From NCBI GenBank assembly GCA_019636475.1, contig JAHBXN010000004.1:372001-436000 (forward strand): 64,000 nucleotides of DNA, read 5' to 3'. Both the position numbers and the translations under genes were made by a program. The stretch comes from Phycisphaerae bacterium (GTDB lineage: Bacteria > Planctomycetota > Phycisphaerae > UBA1845 > UTPLA1). Under the pieces are notes generated by a model. The model was not told the DNA's origin. It saw nothing but the letters and a program-made list of their open reading frames with translations, and searched no databases. This document shows, piece by piece, positions 37,384 through 44,975 of this stretch. How positions within the stretch are numbered: the stretch's first letter is position 1; every line of letters starts with the position of its first letter.

Positions 37384-38226
37384 TCAGGGCACAGCCGAAG
37401 CGTGCGCGATTGAATCGATTGATGGCCCTTTTGCGGGCGGTGACTCATGCGATTCTGCCGAAGCCTGCGAGGAATCATCGAGCGATCCGGTCGGACGCGC
37501 GGACCGTTCGCGCGTCGGGACGATGTGCTTCGCCAACTCGCCGGCGACAAATCGGCGGTTGACGCAATCTGCGTGACCGCCGGTCCAGCCGAGCGAAACA
37601 TACTGGCGACTCCATCCGATGTTCTTGATCCGGCCGCTCGAATAGCCGGGTCCGCTCAGACCCACGAGGCCCGCAGAATCGTCATAAGTGCCGTCGATGG
37701 TGCCGAGCAGTCGGACGGGGCCGCTCAAAACCGGGTCGTTGGGCGAGTAATAAACATAGACATGGCCGCGTATATTGGCGAGCGCCTTTCGCATGTCGTA
37801 TTTACTGGACAGGCTCGATCCCACGAGGATTAGATTGTTAACCTTGTAAGGCGGTTCAATATTCTCCACGGCCCAGACGCAGACGCCCGTGCCGGCCGAT
37901 AGAGAGATGATGTTCGCATCCGCGGTGGGGTATCTCTTCAGGTAGGCGGTAATTTCCTTCCCGAGGTTGCGGCCCGATCCTTTTGCAATAAAACGAAGCG
38001 TCTGGTCGAGTGCGGGGTTGAACGTGAGCGACCAGCGATGATTGGTCACCGCGCCTTGATAGCCCTTTTCCTGCAACCCGGTCGGGACATCAACCAGGCC
38101 GAAGCCCCAGTTGCCGGCGCCGTCAATGTACCAAGTTCGACCGAACTGCTCCTTCGGGTCCGTGCAGCCGGCGACGCCCGCGGCAAAAACCAGTACCAGC
38201 ATCCATTGTGTCAAGAGTCGTGACAT
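37384..38226 (-). CDS. Lipoprotein with alpha/beta-hydrolase-like fold
   Basis: About 280 residues. A lipoprotein signal (MLVLVFAAGVAGC) is seen at once after the ATG at 38226; a GTG five codons upstream is also possible. The middle resembles a serine hydrolase: SLSAGTG could be the nucleophile elbow (with Ser instead of the first Gly of GxSxG), SPNDPVL could carry the acid, and WTGGHADCV the histidine. The C-terminal ~50 residues are low-complexity. I do not recognise the exact family, and enzyme activity is not certain. It lies between the exporter operon and mutS, all on the minus strand but with separate gaps. Confidence 0.6.
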   Translation of the reverse strand: MSRLLTQWMLVLVFAAGVAGCTDPKEQFGRTWYIDGAGNWGFGLVDVPTGLQEKGYQGAVTNHRWSLTFNPALDQTLRFIAKGSGRNLGKEITAYLKRYPTADANIISLSAGTGVCVWAVENIEPPYKVNNLILVGSSLSSKYDMRKALANIRGHVYVYYSPNDPVLSGPVRLLGTIDGTYDDSAGLVGLSGPGYSSGRIKNIGWSRQYVSLGWTGGHADCVNRRFVAGELAKHIVPTRERSARPTGSLDDSSQASAESHESPPAKGPSIDSIAHASAVP

Positions 38227-38482
38227 GAAGCCTACTCGCACGCTTTAATACTGGAGGTCCCCGAGTGAGGATCCCTGAATCCCGAACGACACCAATTGTA
38301 CCCACCAAAGGCGATCTGCAAAAGGGGAGGCAGCTCGACTTGTTCGGGTGAAGCAGTCGTATCGCCCTCCTCTATGAGGTTAAACGGGTTTTGACCCGAA
38401 ACCCCTTGCAAACGCCCGGCATTTTTTTCCGGCCCCAGGACCTCGACGCGCATTCTCGGGCCATTGCAGCCGGCGTTGCAGC

Positions 38483-41410
38483 TCAATCAATTGTCCCTTC
38501 GCTGCTGGATTGGATGCGTTTGAGCGTTTGGAGGATACGCAGCGCCTCAAGCGGCGTCGTCTGATTCACATCAACCCGGCCGATGGCGTCGACCAGTTCG
38601 CGCCACCAAGCCGGAAGAGACGTGGAGGCGTTATCAAACAGCATCAACTGGCTTCGATCAGCCTGGCGGCTGCGAACGCCCGTCTTGCGTCGGCCGCCCG
38701 CGATGTGGTGATCGCGCTCCAGCTCTTCGAGGAGCAACTCCGCCCGCTTCACGATGTTCGCCGGCATGCCCGCCATCGAGGCAACATGAACACCATAACT
38801 GCGATCGGCCGCTCCCCGAACAATTTTATGGAGGAATACCACGTCCCGGCCTGTTCCGTCGGGACGAAGTTGCTCATGAACCGCCACGTTGTAATTCGCG
38901 ACGCCCTCTATTTGTCCGGGCAGGTCGGTCAATTCGTGATAGTGCGTGGCAAAGAGGGCTCGGCAGCGGACTCGTTGTGCGACGTGTTCTGTGATCGCCC
39001 AGGCGATGGAGAGACCGTCGTATGTGCTGGTTCCCCTTCCGATTTCATCCAGGATCACCAGGGATCGCGGCGTTGCATTATTCAAAATGCGGGCCGTCTC
39101 GACCATCTCAACCATGAATGTCGAAAGTCCGCGCGACAGTTCATCACTCGCGCCGACCCGGGCGAAGATGCGATCCACCGGCGACCAGCGCATCGACCGC
39201 GCCGGTACATAGCTGCCCGTGTGGGCCAGCAGCGTCAGCAAGGCCACTTGTCGAATATAGGTCGATTTACCCGCCATGTTCGGGCCGGTGATGATGATGA
39301 ATCGATCGCCATCCGGACGCAGTTCGCAATCGTTCGGCACGAAACGCTCGCGCTCTGATAAATCCAGCACAGGATGCCGACCGTCCTCAAAAACCAGCAA
39401 CGGAGATGGCGTCGAACATCTCGCGTCCGTCTTTTCAGGTGATTCCGCATCGGCGACCAGTTCAGGCCGGCAATAGCCCCGCGTCCGCGCCAACTCGGCG
39501 AACGATGCCAGCACATCGAGCATCGCCAGCGCATCGGACGCGCCGCGAATCTCCATAAGCGATTCAGCCGCCTTCGCGCGAATCTGATCGAAGAGGGTGT
39601 ATTCGAGCTGCTTGGCCCGATCGGCGGCTCCGAGGACTTCGTCCTCGTGGCGTTTGAGGTCCTCGGTGATGTAGCGCTCCGCATTTCGCACCGTCTGCTT
39701 TCGCACGTACTCCGGTGGGATCTTGTCGCGATGCTGATGGGTGATCTCGATGTAGTAGCCGAATACGGAATTGAAACCGACCTTCAACGTTGGAATGCCT
39801 GTCCGCTCCGACTCGCGGGCCTGATAGGCCGCAAGCCACTTCTGACCGTCGGCCCCGATGTGCCGCAGGCGGTCGAGATCGGCACTAAATCCGTCCGCGA
39901 TGAATCCGGCATCGCGAAGCACCGGCGGGGCATCATCGTTGAGTGCGGCGGTCAGGTAAGTCCCGAGGGACGTCAGTCCCATCAGGCGTGCGCGTATGTC
40001 CGAGAGTAGGTCAGCCCCCGATTGCGACGACGGATCATGCGAAACCGGCGACAGGCCCGGGCCAATCGTCTCGGCGAGCCGATCGCATGAAATCAGGGCA
40101 CGTCCCAGCACGACCACATCGCGCGGCGTCGCACGGCCGATACCCAGCCGGGCGACAATTCGTTCGACATCGCCGATCGAGCGGAGCACGTCGCGCACCG
40201 CGCGGAGCTTTTCCGGTTGCGACAGAAACGCTGCGACGGCATTCTGTCTCGAGACGATCTCAATGGGCTCAATCAGTGGAAAACAAAGCCACTCGCGCAG
40301 GCGGCGGGCGCCCATCGCATTGACTGTCAGATCGACGGCATGAAGCAGGGAGCCTTCGCGCGCGTTGTCACGGAGCGTTCGCTCGATCTCCAGCGAGCGA
40401 AGCGTCACGGAGTCGATCATCACGCAGCGATCGGAGTGCCGCGGCGTCAGACTCGTCAGGTGCGATAGCGCCGTCCGCTGGGTTTCGGCGAGATAATCAA
40501 GCAATGCGGCCGCTGCCGCGAGCGACGAATCAAACGCATCGAATCCGAAGCCGGACAGGCTTCTGACGCCGAAGTGCTTGTGGAGCGACTGCTCGGCCAT
40601 GTGCGAGCTGAAAACATAGGCCGGTCGGGCGGTGATCACCGTGCCGAGCGATTCGCGAATTTCCTCGAGGGATGTTTGATCGACGTCAATTGCGGATTCC
40701 GGAACGAGAATCTCGGCGGGTCGCACGCGGGAGAGTTCGTCGGAAAGGCGCTCCGCCGGAAGCATTTCAGCGACGAACCGCCCGCTCGAAAGTTCGATTA
40801 TGGCCAATCCAACCTGACCGGATTTCCAGTTTCCGCCGCCGGGGCACAGTGCAACAAGGTGGTTTGGGGCCCGCTCATCGAGCAGTGTCTCATCCGTGAG
40901 CGTGCCGGGTGTGATGATGCGCTGCACCGCTCGCTTGACGACACCCTTGGCCGTCTTCGGGTCTTCGATCTGTTCGCTGATGGCGACCTTGTATCCGGCG
41001 CGCACGAGTTTGGCGACATACGCATCGACGCTGTGATAGGGAACGCCGGCGAGCGGAATGGGCGTATCAGCGTGTTTGCTTCGGGCGGTCAGGGTGAGGT
41101 TCAGGACGCGGGCGATCGTTTTCGCATCGTCATAGAAGGTTTCGTAGAAATCGCCCATGCGAAACAGAAGCAGGGCGTCCTTGACCTGTGCCTTTTGCTC
41201 CACGTATTGTCGCATTGCGGGCGTCAGGTCGCTTATATCCGCAATGACCGGTGTCTGCGTCGGCGGCTGAGACGCGAACTCTGCCCCATCCGGCGACTGT
41301 GGGGAGCGACCGGTCGGCGACAGGCGGGATTCGGCCTCTTCCTTTCCCGCCGCTTCGGTCGGCGTTTTCGCCTGTTTGCGATTCGAGCCGGATGTGAGTG
41401 TGTCCGCCAT
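38483..41410 (-). CDS. mutS: DNA mismatch repair protein MutS
   Basis: Recognises mismatches and small loops and starts mismatch repair. 975 residues, ~100 more than typical MutS. Domain I carries the mismatch-reading motif GDFYETF; the ATPase domain has GPNMAGKST (about 708), DEIGRGTSTYDG and the FATHYHELTDL segment. The N-terminal ~60 residues are low-complexity, rich in Ser, Thr, Pro and Glu, ahead of the conserved TPAMRQYVEQKAQ. The start at 41410 is the first ATG of the frame; a later start would remove the extension but I see no better ribosome site. No mutL is nearby. Confidence 0.96.
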   Translation of the reverse strand: MADTLTSGSNRKQAKTPTEAAGKEEAESRLSPTGRSPQSPDGAEFASQPPTQTPVIADISDLTPAMRQYVEQKAQVKDALLLFRMGDFYETFYDDAKTIARVLNLTLTARSKHADTPIPLAGVPYHSVDAYVAKLVRAGYKVAISEQIEDPKTAKGVVKRAVQRIITPGTLTDETLLDERAPNHLVALCPGGGNWKSGQVGLAIIELSSGRFVAEMLPAERLSDELSRVRPAEILVPESAIDVDQTSLEEIRESLGTVITARPAYVFSSHMAEQSLHKHFGVRSLSGFGFDAFDSSLAAAAALLDYLAETQRTALSHLTSLTPRHSDRCVMIDSVTLRSLEIERTLRDNAREGSLLHAVDLTVNAMGARRLREWLCFPLIEPIEIVSRQNAVAAFLSQPEKLRAVRDVLRSIGDVERIVARLGIGRATPRDVVVLGRALISCDRLAETIGPGLSPVSHDPSSQSGADLLSDIRARLMGLTSLGTYLTAALNDDAPPVLRDAGFIADGFSADLDRLRHIGADGQKWLAAYQARESERTGIPTLKVGFNSVFGYYIEITHQHRDKIPPEYVRKQTVRNAERYITEDLKRHEDEVLGAADRAKQLEYTLFDQIRAKAAESLMEIRGASDALAMLDVLASFAELARTRGYCRPELVADAESPEKTDARCSTPSPLLVFEDGRHPVLDLSERERFVPNDCELRPDGDRFIIITGPNMAGKSTYIRQVALLTLLAHTGSYVPARSMRWSPVDRIFARVGASDELSRGLSTFMVEMVETARILNNATPRSLVILDEIGRGTSTYDGLSIAWAITEHVAQRVRCRALFATHYHELTDLPGQIEGVANYNVAVHEQLRPDGTGRDVVFLHKIVRGAADRSYGVHVASMAGMPANIVKRAELLLEELERDHHIAGGRRKTGVRSRQADRSQLMLFDNASTSLPAWWRELVDAIGRVDVNQTTPLEALRILQTLKRIQSSSEGTID

Positions 41411-41634
41411 GCGGGCATTGTAACGAACAAATTTCGAATCGACATTGGCGGGCAGGGAGCCGCTCGTTATTCTGCCAGCGGCGCTGTGAATTGTAAGTAC
41501 TCAACCGTGCGGCGAGGATCCCGCGAATTAAAACCAACTCCGAACAAAGCAATCTGAATGCGATCGCGGCGGCCGTTGAACAGGCCGGCGCAGCGCAAAG
41601 CGAGGTTGCAGGCCCGGTTGGGAACGATCAGCGG

Positions 41635-42846
41635 ATGAGCCACGGCGCCGCCGAGGCGACGCGGTTTCAACTCGTTTGCGCGGCGATTGTCATTCTGATG
41701 ACTGCGTTGAATCTTCCCAGCATCGGCATTCCGCGCCTCGAGAACGACGAGCGGATTTACTGGTCTCTCGCTGAGAACTGGATCGAGTCTCGCGCCTATT
41801 CGCTTCGCGGAACGGAAATACTCGATTCGCTTCCGCCGGCGATGTACGACAAGCCGCTATTTCACCATCCGCCATTGCTCATGTTTCTTCTCATTCCATT
41901 TGCCTGGATGGATGCCGAACGGGCAGCCGTCGTGGTGTCATGGCTTGGGCATGCAGCGGCAGTCGCGGGCGTGGCGATGATGTCATGGACATGGAGGCGG
42001 CCCGGTCGTCGCGCGGCCGATTTCCTGTTGTGGCTGCCGGTCCTCGCGATGGCGGCCGATCCGGTCTTCCTGTTCGCGGGACGCAGGATCTGGCCGGATA
42101 CGCTGGTCGGCGGATTCGGTGCACTGGCGGTCGGCGCGTGTGCCTTCGCTTCAGGTCATGGTCGAGCGGGCTGGGCGGCAGCCGGCGGAGTTTTCGCCGC
42201 GTTCGCGGGCCTGGCAAAGCTGACCGGACTGCTGGCTCTGCCGATTGGCATACTCGTGCTGGCGGCCGGCGCTCGGTCATTGCGAGAACGCCTCGTTGAG
42301 TGCGGCCTGTTCCTCCTGCCATGTGTCGTTCTCGTGGCGCCGTGGTTTTTCGTGTTTTATCGAGAATATGCCTGCCTGTTGCCCTCATGGATTCAACCGG
42401 ATGACGTACTGCTCAGGTCGAATCCGCATATCGCCCGGGCAATGGTTCGACCCATTGGTTTCTACTTCTACGAGCTGCCGATGGTGGTCCCCGTCGTCCT
42501 CGTGGCAACGGTCCAGATGGCCTACGGTTTGAGTCGAGGCGCAATCCGAAGTTTTGTCGCGCCCGCTTGCTGGGGCGTCGGAGGTCTGATCGCCATGACG
42601 TTTCTGCAAGCCGGGCACGGCGCGCACCTGCGATTCCTCACGCCTGCGATTCCTGGATTCTACGCGGCGCTGGCTGCCGGGCCGGCCCTACCGAATTCCG
42701 TCCGGCGTGTCGTCGGACTGGCAGCGACGATCGCGATGCTCTACGGCGTCAGTTCGATCGGGTTCTACCTCGTCGAGGGAATTGGCTACGACGACATCGT
42801 CTCGGTTCCCGAGAAGCTGTATCGCGCCTGGTACACGGCGCAGTGA
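41635..42846 (+). CDS. ArnT/PMT-type membrane glycosyltransferase (GT39/GT83-like)
   Basis: An integral membrane protein of 403 residues with about ten hydrophobic segments. The first periplasmic loop has NDERIYWSLAENW, which fits the acidic catalytic pair of the PMT/ArnT superfamily; these enzymes move a sugar from a polyprenyl-phosphate donor to protein or lipid A. The acceptor is unknown. The ATG at 41635 is the only good start. The gene stands alone between mutS (opposite strand) and a non-coding gap. A second member of the superfamily lies at 44976. Confidence 0.82.
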   Translation: MSHGAAEATRFQLVCAAIVILMTALNLPSIGIPRLENDERIYWSLAENWIESRAYSLRGTEILDSLPPAMYDKPLFHHPPLLMFLLIPFAWMDAERAAVVVSWLGHAAAVAGVAMMSWTWRRPGRRAADFLLWLPVLAMAADPVFLFAGRRIWPDTLVGGFGALAVGACAFASGHGRAGWAAAGGVFAAFAGLAKLTGLLALPIGILVLAAGARSLRERLVECGLFLLPCVVLVAPWFFVFYREYACLLPSWIQPDDVLLRSNPHIARAMVRPIGFYFYELPMVVPVVLVATVQMAYGLSRGAIRSFVAPACWGVGGLIAMTFLQAGHGAHLRFLTPAIPGFYAALAAGPALPNSVRRVVGLAATIAMLYGVSSIGFYLVEGIGYDDIVSVPEKLYRAWYTAQ

Positions 42847-43212
42847 CCGCCTCTTCTGAAACTCATTCCAGCGCCCGGTGCCTTCGTAAAAGACCATAAA
42901 ACTGACCGCAGCCCGGTCGATTGGGCCTTATCAGCGCCTGATTTTGAGATTTTTTCTGCCAGTGTGCCAATCAGTGTGGCACACCTGGCTGGTAGGTGGA
43001 TTGAATTTGGTCTCGGAATTGTGCATTCTTGAGCTACGAGAGTGGACTCATTCTCTCGGGCCGATTCGCGGCGCCATGTCGCCGCTGAAAAACGCCGGGG
43101 GCGCGGGTGAGGTCGGTCAAGCGCCCGAGACCGCCTCGCCCGTGGTCCTCGAGCGTTCCTCGCATCTCAGACGGACCGAACCCCAGCCCGTTAATTCGGT
43201 TATACTGCCTGA
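42847..43212. other. Intergenic region before the aminotransferase gene
   Basis: No gene is supported here. It holds a perfect 8-bp inverted repeat at 42962-42984, listed separately, about 230 bases before the aminotransferase start. Confidence 0.6.
42962..42984. repeat. Perfect palindrome GTGTGCCA-7-TGGCACAC, operator-like
   Basis: Both arms are complete 8-mers around ATCAGTG. The short arms with a 7-base spacer look like a binding site for a dimeric regulator, or a short RNA hairpin; there is no T-run after it. Confidence 0.5.
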
Positions 43213-44412
43213 ATGGCGGAGACAAACCGAATTCGGCGATTCATTTCTGACAAGGCCGCCCGTTTCGAGGAATCGGTCATCCGGCGAATGACGCAGGTCT
43301 GCCTCTCTCACGGCGGGGTCAACCTCGCTCAGGGATTTCCGGATTTTCCGGCCCCGGCCGAGCTTCAGGATGCTGCATGCCAGGCCATTCGTGACGGATA
43401 CAACCAATATGCCCGAACCTGGGGCGCGCCGGCAATGGTGGATGCGCTCGCTGAAAAAGTGCGGTGGTTTCAGGGGATGGATATTGACCCCGCACGCCAG
43501 ACAACCATCTGTTGCGGCACCACCGAAGCGATGATCGCGGCGCTGCTGGCAACCATCAATCCCGGGGACGAAGTCGTGGTAACCTCGCCGTTTTATGAGA
43601 ACTACGGCGCGGATACGATTCTCTGTGGGGCCACTCCGCGCTATGTCACACTTCATCCGACGCCTGACGGGAGCTTTCGCTTTGACCTTGACGAACTTCG
43701 CGACGCCTTCAACCCGCGTACGCGCGGCATCATCGTGAATACGCCGAACAACCCCACTGGCAAGGTCTATTCACGCGACGATCTTGCTTTTATCGCGGAA
43801 CTTTGCATCAAACACGATGTTCTCGCATTTACGGATGAGATTTACGAACACATCCTGTATGACGGCCGCGAGCACATCGCCCTCGCCACGCTGCCGGGCA
43901 TGGCGGATCGAACCATTACAATCGGCGGGTTGTCCAAGACTTACAGCGTCACGGGGTGGCGGGTCGCGTGGGCGATCGCTTCTGCCGAGATCACGGCGGC
44001 GATCCGCAAAGTACATGATTTCCTGACTGTCGGCGCGCCGCACCCGATGCAGATCGCCGGTGCGGCGGCGCTGCGAATGCCCCGCGGTTTCTACGATCGA
44101 CTTGCCGAGGAGTACGGCCGCCGTCGGACCCTGATGTGGGAAGCACTCCGTGATGCCGGATTTGAGGGGTTTTATCCGGAGGGTGCTTATTACATGATGG
44201 TGAACATTGATCGATTCAAACGCGCCGGCGAGGACGATACCGACTTCGCCCTGCGGCTAGTCAAGGAGGCCGGCGTGGCCACCGTACCGGGCAGCAGCTT
44301 TTACAATCCGCCCAGCCTCGGACACCACCTCATCCGATTCTGCTTCTGCAAGAAGGATGAAACCCTCCGGGACGCCGGTCATCGGCTCAGGAAGTGGTCG
44401 TCGGCCCAATGA
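43213..44412 (+). CDS. Class I/II aminotransferase (aspartate/kynurenine aminotransferase-like)
   Basis: A fold-type I PLP aminotransferase of 399 residues. Landmarks are NLAQGFPDFPAP near the N-terminus, TNGATEAI-like CGTTEAMIAAL, NTPNNPTGKVYSRDD, FTDEIYEHILYDG, and the Schiff-base lysine in GLSKTYSVTGWRVAW. The C-terminal RFCFCKKDETL binds the substrate carboxylate through Arg. The overall pattern (FPDF, VPGSSFY) resembles the kynurenine/methionine aminotransferase branch, but the substrate cannot be fixed from sequence. The ATG at 43213 fits the family start. Confidence 0.9.
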   Translation: MAETNRIRRFISDKAARFEESVIRRMTQVCLSHGGVNLAQGFPDFPAPAELQDAACQAIRDGYNQYARTWGAPAMVDALAEKVRWFQGMDIDPARQTTICCGTTEAMIAALLATINPGDEVVVTSPFYENYGADTILCGATPRYVTLHPTPDGSFRFDLDELRDAFNPRTRGIIVNTPNNPTGKVYSRDDLAFIAELCIKHDVLAFTDEIYEHILYDGREHIALATLPGMADRTITIGGLSKTYSVTGWRVAWAIASAEITAAIRKVHDFLTVGAPHPMQIAGAAALRMPRGFYDRLAEEYGRRRTLMWEALRDAGFEGFYPEGAYYMMVNIDRFKRAGEDDTDFALRLVKEAGVATVPGSSFYNPPSLGHHLIRFCFCKKDETLRDAGHRLRKWSSAQ

Positions 44413-44975
44413 TCTGACAATCGCTGCATCGCCAAGACGAACAGGCCGGGTGAATTCAGCCTGAACGGCAGAAGGCGCCTGGTGACGAATCCGAACTCCC
44501 TGATGCTCGATTCGCTGCCGATCATGCACCAATCATGCCTGATCAATCGATGATCTCCCGTCGTTTCAGGATGCGCCCGATGCCGGTCGGCACCGTTGAT
44601 TGATCGAAATCGGCCGGGATGAAAAAAATTCCCGACCCCGCCGAACCGAATCGCGTCTCATTGCGTAACAAGCTCATACGAGACATAAGCTTGGTCCGTG
44701 CAAAAGGCCCCTCTCTGCCGCGAGGGGCCTTCTGCTTTTTTGCGCCGTTCGTTCGTCCGGGACGCTGAGCAAGCCTTCAAAAATGAGAGGCATCCAATGG
44801 AGGTTCCCGATTTGCGGGATTTTTAACTTGGCTTGCGTCGCATCCGCGAGGCGGGCACACTGGCCAAGCAGCCGGGTGATTCACCGCGCACTGCGGCGGC
44901 CCGTGCGCTCGCCGGAGCCGCCTTAATGTGCCGAGCAACTCCGGATCTGGTGGTCTTGCAGGGGAAATCCGATTC
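44413..44975. other. Non-coding region with a strong terminator, possible small RNA
   Basis: I see no protein gene in these ~560 bases. The plus-strand terminator at 44704-44741 lies about 290 bases past the aminotransferase stop. An imperfect hairpin GGCCGGGA...TCCCGACC lies near 44609-44637. This could be a long 3' UTR or a short independent RNA. Confidence 0.45.
44704..44741 (+). terminator. Strong intrinsic terminator
   Basis: AAGGCCCCTC (44704-44713) pairs perfectly with GAGGGGCCTT (44722-44731), loop TCTGCCGC, followed by CTGC and six T (44736-44741). Confidence 0.9.

Noticed and set aside
40574-41557. Plus-strand open frame of 327 codons
   Set aside because: Antisense to mutS; the composition is a mirror of the real gene and it has no recognisable domain.
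44257-44532. Minus-strand frame of 91 codons past the aminotransferase
   Set aside because: Mostly antisense to the aminotransferase C-terminus; no supporting signal.
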